A DNA stretch of 64,000 bases from Cephalotus follicularis (lineage: Eukaryota > Streptophyta > Magnoliopsida > Oxalidales > Cephalotaceae), in contig BDDD01000708.1 in assembly GCA_001972305.1 (NCBI GenBank), positions 313,481-377,480 of the forward strand, in the 5' to 3' direction. A program made the position numbers and the translations under genes. Below the pieces are notes generated by a model that was given only the letters and a program-made list of their open reading frames with translations, did no database searches and was not told where the DNA came from. How positions within the stretch are numbered: the first letter of the stretch is position 1; the number at the start of each line of letters is the position of its first letter. Positions 11,692-23,600 of this stretch are shown in pieces.

Positions 11692-12420
11692 ATATTCCCC
11701 ATTGAATTTCTATTTCACATTACTATGACTGTCTCGTTAAAACCTTGCTAGGAAAAACCCATTGGGATAAAAACTTTTGCGAAGGAAAAAGAGTGCAGCC
11801 TCCCCCTGAAACAAAACTTCACAAGTTTTTGAACTGTATTAATGAATATATTTAATCTGACGCATCCCAATATCATGTCTGATCTTCTTGAATGTAGTAC
11901 CTGGTAATGCCTTCGTAAATAAATCCGCTAAATTGTCATTCGATCGGATTTATTGTAGATCAATATCACCATTTTTCTGAAGCTCATGGGTGTAGAAGAA
12001 CTTTGGTGAAATATGTTTCGTTCGATCACCCTTGATATATCCTCCTCTGAGTTGTGTGATACAAGCAGCATTATCTTCATATATTACTGTGCGATTATTT
12101 CTAATCGAGGATAGTCCACACGATTCTTGTATATGTTGAATCATTGATCTCAACCATATACATTCTCGGCTTGCTTCATGAATTGCAATGATCTCTGAAT
12201 GATTTGAAAAAGTTGTTGTCATTGTCTGTTTTGTTGATCGTCATGATATAGCAGTGTCACAAAAAATAAAGATATAACCGGTTTGTGATCTTGCTTTATG
12301 TGGATCAGATAAGTATCCCGCATCAGCATATCCAATCAATGTTGATTTTGTTCCCCTTGCATAAAATAGACTCATATCAGTGCTTACACACAGATAGCGC
12401 ATTATGTACTTAATCCCATT
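11692..12420 (-). pseudogene. Copia K: RNase H and 3' end
   Basis: 11950-12222 gives the RNase H core (SEIIAIHEASRECIWLRSMI, VIYEDNAACI, DRTKHISPKFFYTHEL). The stretch 12223-12420 gives a GYLSDPHKARSQTGYIF-like block just upstream in the protein. 11692-11949 is the C-terminal tail and the non-coding 3' end with the polypurine tract. Broken. Confidence 0.8.
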
Positions 12421-13374
12421 TCAGTGCCTTCTTGTTGGTGTAGAGCTATATCGTGCTAGTAAATTAACGGAAAATGCATTATTTAGTCTTGTACAATTTG
12501 CAAGATACAATAGTGCTCCAATTGCGCTAAGATAAGGGACTTCAGGTCCGAGAATTTCTTCTCCTTCTTCTTGAGGACGAAATGGATCCTTCTTGACATC
12601 AAGAGATTGGACGACCATTGGAGTGCTTAGAGGATAAGCTTTGTCCATGTTAAATCGACTAAGAACCTTTTCAATGTATGTGGATTGATGGATGAAGATC
12701 CCAGATGATATGTGCCCCACCTGTATACCAAGACAAAATTTTGTTTTTCCAAGATCTTTCATTTCAAACTCACCCTTTAAATAGGTCGCAGTCTTTGTAA
12801 GTTCTTCAGAAGTACCTACAAGATTTAAGTCATCCACATATACTACAATAATAGCAAATCCATCGTTAGATTTTTTTATAAAAATACATGGAAATATTTG
12901 ATCATTTGTATACCATTTTTTGGTTAAATATTCACTTAGTCGATTGTACCACATTCGACCAGATTGTTTCAATCCATACAACGAACGTTGTAGCTTGATT
13001 GAATACATGTGGCGAGATTTGTTCGATTCAGGAACTTTAAATCCATCAGGAATTCTCATATATATGTCATTATCAAGTGACCCATATAAGTATGTTGTTA
13101 CTACGTCCATAAGACGAGTTTCAAGTCCGTTTGAAGCAGCCATACTAATTAGGAATCGAAAAGTGATTCCATCAATAACTAGAGAATATATTTCCTGGTA
13201 ATCAAAACCTAATCTCTGTGAGAACCCTTGAGCTACAGGCCTTGCTTTGTATCTCACAATTTCATTTTTCTCATTTCTTTTTCGAACAAATATCCATCTG
13301 AATCCAACAGAAGTTACACCATTTTGGACAAAGATTGCAACTCTGCTTGTATTGCATCTTTCCATTTTGGCCAA
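12421..13374 (-). pseudogene. Copia K: reverse transcriptase
   Basis: One 317-residue minus-strand frame holds most of the RT: FRWIFVRKRNEKNEIVRYKA, the MDVVTTYLYGSLDNDIYM block, SLYGLKQSGRMWYNRL, the catalytic VVYVDDLNLVG, and KDLGKTKFCLGIQ. It ends in LLARYSSTPTRRH, where the RNase H connection begins. A small number of interruptions separate it from its neighbours. Confidence 0.9.
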
Positions 13375-14085
13375 TCATTTCTTTGTTGACATTGTTCAAC
13401 ACTTTGTGGTTCATGATCCATAACAGGATCTGCAATATCCAATACAACAACATAGGCAAACTTGTCATTAACTATAATCTCATCTTGATTCCATATTTGT
13501 TCATTATGTGCATAATTAATCGAGACTTCTTGATTTTGAAATCCCACAGCCTCTTCAGGGATTTTTACTCTCTCTGGAGTCAATGTGGGTTCTGGAAATA
13601 ACACATTATCTTGTGTTAATGTTATTTCAGGGTTTTGTACACCACCCTTATTTGCTTTTCGTTTTCGTGGCACAATATCTTTAGCACCAATTGGTCTACC
13701 ACGTTTCAACTGTGGTTTAGACTTTAATATATCGACTGAGCTTTCACTAGCTTTAGATATATCAATTCTTGCTGGAGCATTCACAACTGGTATATAAGAT
13801 TTAACCACTTTTTGAGCATCATTAAATGCGTCTAGTATTTGATTAGCAATATTTTGCAAATTAATAATCCTTTGGATCAAAATTATGTACTCTTGATGCT
13901 TTCCATGAAATTTCATTTTAATTTTTCAATAAAATCTTGTCTCCCCCTAACACTGGAAAAACCAATTCATCAAAGTAGCAGTCTGCATAACATGCATTAA
14001 ACATGTCACCTGTTAATGGTTCAAGATACCTTATAATTGAAGGAGAATCAAATCCCACATAAATGTCAAGTTTGCATTATGGCCC
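13375..14085 (-). pseudogene. Copia K: integrase C-terminal and linker region
   Basis: 13314-13916 on the minus strand is the low-complexity linker between integrase and RT (KSKPQLKRGRPIGAKD, RKRKANKGG, ending QQRNDWPKWKDAIQAEL). 13917-14085 carries a DIYVGFDSPSII-like block that normally follows the integrase KMGP word. It stops where element B inserted; the preceding integrase resumes at 23601. Confidence 0.85.
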
Positions 14086-15779
14086 TGATGGAATCGGAAT
14101 AACCAATTCCAATGCCATAAATAGACTAAGGTGCAAAGGGTGTAGAACAAAATTTTATACAACAAAATATGCAGCGGAAGAACACCCAACAAAAGCAAAA
14201 ACAGTCCATTAAGGCTTGACCACATGCCACATGGATCACCACATCAACACAAGAGTTGAATTGGTGTCACCATAGCAAGTAATGGTGACACACAAACATG
14301 GGAACTAAAGAGGGAGACAAGAAGATATACCTACGGGTGTTGGATCCTTCGTCTTTGCCGCTACTAGCTTGCGAAGACTCCTTCTTTACTGCCCCCCAAA
14401 ACGTTCAGCTACTGCTCCCAGCAGATGCACACCAGAAGGAAGAAGCAAAACAGTTTCCTTATGCACTCTCTCTTTCTCTCTCAAAACTTATAAAAAGAAA
14501 AATTGAGTTTGATTAATGTAATAAAAAACAATATACCCTAGATAAGTAACTTGCTTGGTGTTTGTAGGTGAAGGAAAACTCTAAGTGCAGAGGGAATACT
14601 CTTCTCGTTTTGCCCAGCAAAAAAAACCAACAACAAAAACTGAAACATTTTCTGCACAAATAGCTTCTCACCAGCCCACATTCCCTCTCTCCCACTCTCC
14701 CACAAACATGGGATCATGGTCCTCACTCCCAGGGAGTCTGTAGCCATGTTTCCCACGTTTCCATAACGTGCATTGATGGGAGAAAACTGCTGGAGATGTG
14801 AGAGAAAACGTGCTCACGAAGTGAGATCGTGCACAGGCTGCACAACCCGCGCTAAGCATCGACGCTTTCAACAATAGCGTCGACGCTTATGGATTAGATG
14901 GCACTGAACGTTGACGTCTTTCTAAAAGTCATCAACGCTATATAAGCCTTAAGCGTCGACGCTTCCCTGAATGCGTCGACTCTTCCCTGAATGTGTCGAC
15001 GCTTTATCTAAAGGAATGCGCCGACGCTTTCCCAGAAGGCGTCGACGCTTTGACTGGTATATAAAGCATTTTGAGTATAAGTCCAACTTATTTAATCCCT
15101 TCTAATATTGATTAAGTAAGATCAAACAAATGTGTTTCCGCAAAATGCAAAATCCACATATCCGATATTTGACACCAAGACTTAATATGTCCAGCATATT
15201 AAAGAACTAATCATTATTGGGCAGGGACCCTATAAAATCTTGGTTAAAATCGGAGGTGTTCATAAATTACCGAAATACCCCTAGGGTTCAGTTTAGCCAT
15301 TCTAAATGGTCCTAGACCAATTTAAATGCTCTCGGAATAATATCTAATATTATCCAGATGGAAAAATCAATCTAATTAATTTTTTTCATAATTTATTACA
15401 CACCTCATTAGCCCTAGATTTTCTAAGTTGTCGGTTCACGAGTACTATAATCCCTTATCATACTTGGTTCCGATTGAGGTCTAGGGTAAGAATATGTGTC
15501 AACCCTGGATAATACCTCAATGGCTAAAATATCTGATCATTACTAGGAACATTGCTAAACTCTCCGGAAATCTAATTTCCAGTCTACCTCAACCTTGGCC
15601 AAGGATTTCATAAGTCCAAAGTATAATCAGATCATAATAGAGCCAATCACCTTCGCTCAGGTGTGACAATCCCATATTGCGTACTCACTTATATTCGTAT
15701 AGATTCGATCATACCCAAGGACCACCCGATTGCCAGCCTTGCGCAAGGACTGGGTAAGGTGGAGATTAAAACATAACCG
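14086..15779 (-). repeat. 3' LTR of copia B, incomplete in the assembly
   Basis: Matches 21368 to about 23040 of the other LTR, beginning TGATGGAATCGG. The last roughly 560 bp of the LTR as seen at 23041-23600, and the polypurine tract, would belong at the N at 15780. Contains a GTCGAC palindrome array (14853-15051) upstream, in minus-strand sense, of a TATA-like TTTTTATAAG at about 14485-14495. Confidence 0.9.
14853..15052. repeat. GTCGAC palindrome array, copia B 3' LTR
   Basis: Nine or ten copies, among them AAGCATCGACGCTT (14854), AGCGTCGACGCTT (14876), AACGTTGACGTCTT (14907), perfect AAGCGTCGACGCTT (14951), TGCGTCGACTCTT (14972), TGTGTCGACGCTTT (14992), TGCGCCGACGCTTT (15017) and AGGCGTCGACGCTTT (15037). 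Spacing is 20-45 bp and irregular. The array in the sister LTR at 22135-22312 has one copy fewer around TGCGTCGACTC. Confidence 0.9.
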
Positions 15780-15780
15780 N
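15780..15780. other. Single N: assembly join inside copia B
   Basis: One ambiguous base separates LTR sequence from RNase H coding sequence with no LTR end, polypurine tract or 3' untranslated stretch between them. By comparison with the other LTR (560 bp from 23041 to 23600) and with copia A (about 220 bp between LTR and RNase H), roughly 0.7-0.8 kb is missing here. Confidence 0.85.
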
Positions 15781-17391
15781 TCGCTCGATGTGTTTGGATC
15801 GCTGGTGAGATCGCGGTTCCTTGGCTTGTGCTACAGCCCCATTATTATCACAGTATATTACAACTGGACTAATAATGGATGGAACAACTCCTAGTTCAGT
15901 AATGAACTTGCGCATCCATACACCCTCCTTGGCGGCATCTGAGGCTGCTATGTACTCGACTTCTACGGTAGAATCTGCAATAGTCCCTTGCTTTGAACTG
16001 TGCCAGCTCATAGCTCCACCATTAAGTACAAAAATGTACCCAGAGACAGATTTGTGATCATCCAGATCACTATCAAAACTGGAATCTATAAAGCCCTCCA
16101 ATTTCAGCTCACTATCTTTTCCATAGATCAAGAACATATCCTGAGTCCTCCTAAGGTACTTCAGGATTCCCTTGACCACTTCCCAGTGCTTCTCACCAGG
16201 ATCAGACTGAAAATGACTTGCCATACCCAGGGCAAGTGTGACATCAGGCCTAGTACATAACATGTCATACATGATCGACCCTACTGCTGAAGCATAAGGT
16301 ATCTGACTCATGCGTGCTCTCTCTTCAAATGTCTGAGGATATATCTTTCGAGAAAGATGAATTCCTTCGCCTATTGGCAATAGGCCTCTCTTGGAATTCT
16401 CCATGCTAAACCTCTTCAGCACCTTGCTAATGTACTGGCTTTGGGAAAGCCCAAGCAACATATTGGATGTATTCTTGAAGATCCGAATACCCAGTATATA
16501 GGTGGCTTCTCCCAAATCTTTCATGGAAAAATTCTTAGTCAACCATGTCTTTGCAGATTGTAACATCCCTACATCATTCTCAATGAGTAGGATGTCATCT
16601 ACATATAGCAGTAAGAAAGTGATACTAGGTCCCTCTTGCTTTTGCTAAACACAGGGCTCATCTACATTTTTAACGAAGTCAAAAGCTTTGACTACTTCAT
16701 CAAAACATAGATTCCAGCTACGAGATGCTTGCTTTAGTCCATAAATGGACCGTTCGAGCTTGCACACCATGTGCGGATGCTCGGAAAATGTAAACCCCTC
16801 GGGTTGGGACATATAAATATCCTCTTCAAGGCGCCCATTTAAGAATGTCATCTTGACATCCATTTTCCATGTCTCATAATCATAATGACCGGCAATAGCA
16901 AGCAAGATTCTAATGGATTTAAGCATGGCGACAGGTGAAAAAGTTTCAGTATAGTCGACTCCATATCGTTGCCTATACCCTTTCGCCACTAATCAAGCTT
17001 TATAAGTCTCGATTTTTCCATCTGCATTCATCTTCTTCTTGAAGATCCATTTGCAGCCAATAGGCACTATGCCTTCGGGTGCTTCAACCAAATTCCAAAC
17101 TTGGTTGGAGTATATGGAATCCATTTCGGATTTCATGGCTCCTAGCCATGCTTCAGATTCAGTGCCTTGCACTGCCTCTAGATAGCTGGCAGGCTCGTCA
17201 TCTTCAATGACGTTTATCTCATCAGTACCATCAATAAGGAAACCATACCACTCAGGTGCTAATGGGATTCTGCCTGATCTCCTCAAAGGAGCTCTGCCTA
17301 ACTGAGAACCATTCTCAGCCTGAGATCCAATCTCAGTTGTGTCTGTTGAAGGTCTAACCTCCAACTCCTCCATCTCCTGTGTGGTTTCTAC
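15781..17391 (-). pseudogene. Copia B: RT and RNase H
   Basis: 16993-17373 carries the linker and RT start (VPIGCKWIFKKKMNADGKIE). 16645-16989 carries the RT core (GVDYTETFSPVAMLKSIRIL, WKMDVKMTFLNG, YGLKQASRSWN). Then follow a YVDDILL-like block near 16580-16620 and 15781-16566 with KDLGEATYILGIRI, RPDVTLALGMASHFQSDPGE and RNase H (DDHKSVSGYIFVLNGG, STVEVEYIAASDAAKE). Same wording as copia A. A few interruptions split the frame. Confidence 0.9.
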
Positions 17392-19622
17392 CTATGGCAA
17401 CTCCTTGAGTTCCACCTTACTCCCACTGTTTCCTTCAAGAAGATATTCCTTATCTAGGAACACAGCATTTCGTGAAACAAATATCTTTTGTTCGCTAGGG
17501 TGGTAGAAATAGTATCCTTTAGTTTCTTTAGGATACCCCTCAAACCTGCAACGGTCCAACCGGGCTTCCAGCTTATCTGCCTCAAGCCTCTTGACATATG
17601 CCGGACAGCCCCAAACCTTCAAATGGCTTAAGCTGAGTTTCCTTCCTGAGCATACCTGGTATGGAGTAGAAGGTAGAGATTTTGAAGGAATCTGATTCAA
17701 GATATAAGCAATTATATCTAGGGCATAACCCCAGAGATAGGTAAGAAGGTCTGTAAAAGACATCATTGATTGAACCATGTCTAACAAAGTCCGATTTCTC
17801 CTTTCGGACATCCCATTATGCTGTGGTGTTCCAGGAGGAGTCCACTGACATAGAATTCCGTTATCTCTAAGATAACCTAGGAATTCAGCTGACAAGTATT
17901 CACCACATTGGTCTGACCGAAGTACTTTAATTGGTTTACCTGTTTGTTTTTCTACTTCAAGTCTGAACTCCTTAAATTTCTCAAAGGATTCTGACTTGTG
18001 TTTCATCATATACATATAACCATACCTAAATAAATCGTCAATAAAAGTTATGAAGTAGATATAACCACCTCGCGCACTGACTGACATAGGACCACATACG
18101 TTAGTATGGAGTGATTTGGTCATCTTTCCCAATAAACAGGATTCACAAGTTGGATAGGACTCTAAGTCCTGGATATCAAGGAGATCATCCTTAACCAACT
18201 GTGATAGCCTAGCATCACTAAGATGACCAAGTCTACAATGCCAAGTATAGGTTTTATTTAGCTCAGTTTCTCTTTGTCTTTTCTTATTATTACTTTGCAT
18301 AATGGACAAGATATTTGATTGTGAAGTATTTAAGACATATAATCCATTGTTGATAACACCATTACCAACACAAACATTGTTTGAATATATATAACATCCA
18401 ATGTCTTGGAATTTATGCTCTAAACCCATACCACATAAGTGAGAAACACTTATAATATTTCGTACAATATTCATTACAAAATAACAAGGATCCAATGTCA
18501 ATACATAACCATTACATAAATTCACATCACAAATTCCAACAGCTTGAGAAATGATCCTAGATCCATCACCAAGACTCAAGTCTAGGTCCCCAGCTCCAAG
18601 CTTTCTAACTTTTCTTATTCCCTGCAATGAATTGCAAAGGTTAGTTCCACATCCAGTATCTAATACCCATGAAGAACTACTATTCAAAGCTAGATTAAGT
18701 TCAATCATGAACATACCTGATGTACTCGCACCATGCAGGTTATCAGCAGAGACAACAGCAACAGTAACACGACAATCCTTTTTCCAGTGCCCGGTCTTAC
18801 CGCACTGGAAACAAGCACATTTAGCAGCTAACTTCTTCATCCGATCTTTGGCAACACTCCCACTAGCTCCAAGCTTCCCCTTCTTCTTCTTTTGCTTCTT
18901 CTTACCCTTGCCTTTTGTGTTGACAGGCATGAGCATGCCCTTCCCTTTACAGGAAGAAGAGGCACTGCCCTTTCCTTGGGCAGACCTAGAAGAAGGAAGA
19001 AGTAGGGAGTGGGTCTTTGACTTCCCAGAGTCAAAATCGGCCTCAACCGTCCTCGACATAGCAATCAGCTCAGATAGAGTTACCTCTATCTTGTTCATGT
19101 GAAAGTTCACCAAAAACTGTGAGAACGACTTAGGAAGGGACGTCAAAATAAGATCCACATATAGATCATGGTCCATGACAAACCCTAATTGAGCCAACTG
19201 CTCAATGATGTCTATCATCTTCAATCCATGCTCATGGACTAAAGCTCCCTCTTGCATCTGAGCCTTAAAGAGTTTGCATGATAGATTGAACCTTTGAGTC
19301 CTAGACTCAGCTCCATACATCTCCTAGAGGTGGAGTAGTATAGCAGATAAGGTCTCAATCTTTTCATTCTGACGCTGAAGCTCAGGTGTCATCCTGAGAA
19401 GGGCAAGACATCTAGCCTGCCCGTCATCCTCTAGACACTTGGCTAGTCACTCACTCTCTTCGGGCGTCGGATCTTCACCCAGTGAAGGAGGCCCCCCAGT
19501 CATCACATAGGCCATTTTATTGGCTGTAAGGACGATCTTGAGGTTACGGTGCCAATCGTTGAAGTTGGGCCCCTCAAGTTTGTTTGTCTCAAGTATACTG
19601 GACATTGCATTTGATAAAGCCA
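17392..19622 (-). pseudogene. Copia B: gag, protease and integrase
   Basis: Gag begins near 19622 with MALSNAMSSILETNKLEG, a usual Angela-type start. The main frame 17392-19320 (642 residues) then has the gag core, a lysine-rich stretch, zinc knuckle CFQCGKTGHWKKDC (about residues 168-181), protease turn WVLDTGCGTNLC (about 219), the integrase zinc-binding WHCRLGHL and CESCLLGKM, and the integrase core with IDDLFRYGYMY, VLRSDQCGEYLS and PQHNGMSERRNRTLLDMV. Order gag-protease-integrase before RT is diagnostic for copia. Few breaks over this length. Confidence 0.92.
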
Positions 19623-19812
19623 TTCTAGCAACCTAGATAAGGAAATATAAGTATGAGTTAACATTTATTCCAATTTTAATATATGACAACCATAACACTT
19701 GGTCTTTAGTGCTTATGGTTCCTCCCACTATTCTAATCGTATCCCATACCCCCATATGGAACTCGAGAAGTCTAACTTCCTAGTGGGGATTGGAATCCAT
19801 CGCAATCATATT

Positions 19813-20118
19813 ATAGCCTCAGCTAGGGCATGACAAACTATAATATATCCAATGGGTAGGCTTTCTTGCCAATTTGTATCCAATACAAGATCCAATCATA
19901 GTATTCGGCCTCAGATTCAATATGGCCTCAGCTAGGGCATGACAAACCATCAGAATCTTGATAAGTCAAGTACCCACAATTTTCATTGGAATGTACTAGT
20001 TTTAACACCCACACGTAGGTGTGTCCAAGTGCTAAAACATAGCCACCCTTTGCGGTGCCCAACACCGACGTTGACATAATATCCCCAAGTTATCAGCCTT
20101 AGCTAGGGCATGACAAAC
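19813..20118. repeat. Direct repeats in copia B leader
   Basis: CAGCTAGGGCATGACAAAC occurs near 19819 and 19929, and TTAGCTAGGGCATGACAAAC near 20099, each followed by a short A-rich variable tail. Spacing is about 110 and 170 bp. Function unknown; leader repeats in retrotransposons can be packaging or dimerisation sites, but nothing here proves that. Confidence 0.75.
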
Positions 20119-20914
20119 CAACAACCTAGGAACAATACTCAACGAAAATTGTGGAAGGCCACGGGAAACCACTCCATGGGTTCCTACGTTAAGACTTATT
20201 ATTAAACTGAGGGAATTTGCGGTCTCAAATTTTAATTACCGAGCCATTAATTAATTCATTGGTTGTATTAGCCAATTGCAATTAATTACGACTTAGCATG
20301 CAAAACGTGTATCTTATGCACCTTGGACATATTTCTAAAATATTTCAATGGATTGACAAGGACATTATTAGTAGTGACTTGAGCCTAAAATCACTACTAG
20401 GTCTTCCTAGGTGTTAAGATATTAAAAACTATTTATTACAACAAATACCATGTATATATGGCCTTCAAAAGTCTTGTACTCCATTTCTCCTTTCCTCCAT
20501 CTTTCCTTGCAAGATCTTCTTTTACAAAAAGAACTTTACATTTTTGAAAGAAAAATTACATTTAAAATTACAAGAAAAAATTACAAAAGAAAGGAAAAAA
20601 TAAATGGTGCACGCAAGCACCTTATTACAGACCTTTAAAATAATAAATAACATCCATCAACACATAAAAAACCATAAACTAGGTCAATGTCCTTTTTTGG
20701 ACTATCCATTGTGCATAAGACTTATATTATATCCAATATTATAAAACCAGAAAATAACACATACCATAAATAATAACTAATTATAAAATTTAATATAAGG
20801 ATTGTCAATATTGGTTAAACTCCCACTAAATCAAGTAATGATTTTGATTTTCTAAGTGCCACAATGTATAAAATCTAATTTTATTAAAAACAGAAATATT
20901 TTTTTTAAATGCTA

Positions 20915-21050
20915 AAGCGTCGACGCTTCCCAGAAGGAGTCGACGCTTACCTCTAAGGCGCGAAAATTACAAAAATTGAATAAGCATCGACGCTAAGACA
21001 AGGCGTCGACGCACATAATAAAAACAGTTGAACAAACGTCGACGCTTTAA
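20915..21050. repeat. GTCGAC palindrome array in copia B leader
   Basis: AAGCGTCGACGCTT at 20915, GGAGTCGACGCTTA near 20937, AAGCATCGACGCTA near 20981, AGGCGTCGACGCAC near 21001 and AACGTCGACGCTTTA near 21036. This array is in the internal region, outside the LTR, and shows that the motif is not confined to U3. Confidence 0.85.
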
Positions 21051-21355
21051 CCCCCTGGGCAGTTTCTGCAATTCGAAAATTGCAGAAACTTGGTTTTGAA
21101 TATTAGGCAAATTCAATTCCAGTCATTTCCAGACAAATTACAGCCATATTCTACACCATGTAGGTTTCCAAAACATGTTCAAAACTCAATTTAACATAAT
21201 CTCCAAGATTAATTATCAATGAAATCTAATTTCATAAACTAGTTCATTAAGGCACTTTGAATATCAAGTTTAACCCAAACAACAAATCCTTTAAATTAAA
21301 CTTTCAATCAGTACATCATTCATAGCACAAATTCAACTAAGGACGATGTAGGACT

Positions 21356-21366
21356 CTCTGATACCA
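21356..21366 (-). other. Primer-binding site, initiator Met tRNA type
   Basis: Minus strand TGGTATCAGAG lies one base inside the 5' LTR end. This is the standard copia primer site, complementary to the 3' end of plant initiator Met tRNA (TGGTATCAGAGC). Confidence 0.9.
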
Positions 21367-21367
21367 C

Positions 21368-23600
21368 TGATGGAATCAGAATAACCAATTCCAATGCCAT
21401 AAATAGACTAAGGTGCAAAGGGTGTAGAACAAAATTTTATACAACAAAATATGCAGCAGAATAACACCTAACAAAAGCAAAAACAGTCCATTATGGCTTG
21501 ACCACAGGCCACATGGATCACCACATCAACACAAGAGTTGAATTGGTGTCACCATAGCAAGTAATGGTGACACACAAACATGGGAACTAGAGAGGGAGAC
21601 AAGGAGATATACCTACGGGTGTTAGCTCCTTCGTCATTGCCGCTACTAGCTTGCGAAGACTCCTTCTTTACTGCCCTCCAAAACGTTCAGCTACTGCTCC
21701 CAGCAGATGCACACCAAAAGGAAGAAACAAAACAGTTTCCTTATGCACTTTCTCTTTCTCTCTCAAAACTTATAAAAAGGAAAATTGATTTTGATTAATG
21801 CAATAAAAAACAATCTACCCTAGATGAGTAACTTGCTTGGTGTTTGTAGGTGAAGGAAAACTCTAAGTGCATAGGGAATACTCTTCTCGTTCTGCCCAGC
21901 AAAAAAAACCAACAACAAAAACTGAAACATTTTCTGCACAAATAGCTTCTCACCAGCCCACATTCCCTCTCTCCCACTCTCCCACAAACATGGGATCATG
22001 GTCCTCAATTTCAGGGAGTCTGTAACCATGTTCCCCACGTTTTCATAACGTGCATTGATGGGAGAAAACTGCTGGAGATGTGAGAGAAAATGTGCCCACG
22101 AAGTGAGATCGTGCACAGGCTGCACAACCCGCGCTAAGCGTCGACGCTTTCAACAATAGCGTCGACGCTTATGGATTACATGGCACTAAACGTCAACGTC
22201 TTTCTAAAAGTCATCAACGCTATATAAGCCTTAAGCGTCGACGCTTCCCTGAATGCGTCAACGCTTTGTCTAAAGGAATGCGTCGACGCTTTCCCAGAAG
22301 GCGTCGACACTTTGACTGGTATATAAAGCATTTTGAGTATAAGTCCAACTTATTTAATCCCTTCTAATATTGATTAAGTGAGATCAAACAAATGTGTTTC
22401 CACAAAATACAAAATCCACATAACCGATATTTGACACCAAGACTTAACATGTCTAACATATTAAAGAACTAATCATTATTGGGCAAGGACCCTATAAAAT
22501 CTTGGTTAAAATCGGAGGTGTTCATAAATTACTGAAATACCCCTAGGGTTCGGTTTAGCCATTCTAAATGGTCTTACACCAATTTAAATGCTCTCGGAAT
22601 AATATCTAATATTATCCAAATGGAAAAATCAATCTAATTAATTTTTTCATAATTTAAAACACACCTCATTAACCCTAGATTTTCTAAGTTATCGGTTCAC
22701 GTGTACTATAATCCCTTGTCATACTTGGTCCCGATTGAGGTCTAGGGTAAGGATATGTGTCAACCCTGGATAATACCTCAATGGCTAAAATATATGATCA
22801 TTACTAGGACCTTTGGTAAACTCTCTGGAAATCTAATTTCCAGTCTACCTCAACCTTGGCCAAGGATTTCATAAGTCCAAAGTATAATCAGATCATAATA
22901 GAGCCGATCACCTTCGCTCAGGTGTGACAATCCCATATTGCGCACTCACTTATATTCGTATAGATTCGATCACACCCAAAGACCACCTGATTGCCAGCCC
23001 TGCGCAAGGACTGTGTCAGGTGGAGATCAAAGCATAACCGTCTTCATACAATATAGAGCTGTCGCTCAGGTCTAAGGATCAGACGAGTTTGAGAACTCGC
23101 TAAGTGATCATCACTTATACACAATCGCAACAAGTAGGAGTCACTACTGACATGAGAATAGCGACTATCCAAATAGTGTCTCCTACGTGGGTCCTGTTCA
23201 GTGTACACGCTCCCAGCGCGTACCCCGTTTTTTCCCTAGTGTCCAACACAGATGGTAGTGAGAGAATCCATCCTCCAATTCCATGAGCAGGCAACATACG
23301 CGCAAGTCTATCCGGTTCACTAATGCCCACAAAGTGAACCTATGACTTGGAACTAATTTGACATAAGGAATAAGGTAATCAATCTCACAACCTCCATGAT
23401 AGGCATCCAACCTTATGTCAGGGCATCACAAGTGTAAGCAGGTAAATAATAAACTACTTCAATTAAGTGATAAAACATAAGTGATATAGCCTTAACAAAA
23501 TTAGTACACATCATATATACAAGGAATAAGATTGTTTCATACAAGATAATATATAATATGACAACCCATCTAATGGCTTGTCGGGTCACTATATCTAACA
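21368..23600 (-). repeat. 5' LTR of copia B
   Basis: 2233 bp. Minus strand begins TGTTAGATATAGTGACCCG at 23600 and ends ATTCTGATTCCATCA at 21368. Complete copy; the partner is 14086-15779. Contains the palindrome array 22135-22312 and a TATA-like TTTTTATAAG at about 21767-21780 in the same minus-strand sense. Confidence 0.93.
22135..22312. repeat. GTCGAC palindrome array, copia B 5' LTR
   Basis: About eight copies, including AAGCGTCGACGCTT near 22137, AGCGTCGACGCTT near 22159, AAACGTCAACGTCTT near 22189, AAGCGTCGACGCTT near 22233, TGCGTCAACGCTTT near 22254, TGCGTCGACGCTTT near 22280 and AGGCGTCGACACTTT near 22300. CpG-to-TpG or CpA differences between this and the 14853 array are frequent. 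Confidence 0.9.

Larger units (their letters stand above)
19623..21355 (-). other. Long non-coding leader of copia B
   Basis: About 1.7 kb between the primer site and gag without a supported ORF. It holds three copies of a short direct repeat (19813-20118), A/T-rich stretches, and near the 5' LTR a second GTCGAC palindrome array (20915-21050). Long leaders are usual in Angela-like elements. Confidence 0.75.
14086..23600 (-). mobile_element. Angela-like copia element B, nested in K
   Basis: Minus-strand element with two long LTRs, an initiator-Met-type primer site, gag with zinc knuckle, protease, integrase, RT and RNase H. It interrupts the integrase of K after KMGP. Flanks are GGCCC (14081-14085) and GGTCC (23601-23605), a 5-bp target duplication with one mismatch. 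The two LTRs differ at about 6 of the first 150 aligned bases by eye. At a commonly used grass rate of 1.3e-8 per site per year that is of the order of 1-2 million years, with the rate unknown for this species. One unresolved base at 15780 marks missing assembly inside it. Coding regions show a few breaks. Confidence 0.92.

Noticed and set aside
18551-19102. 183-residue plus-strand ORF opposite copia B gag
   Set aside because: Shadow of the lysine-rich gag and protease frame on the other strand; no recognisable domain.
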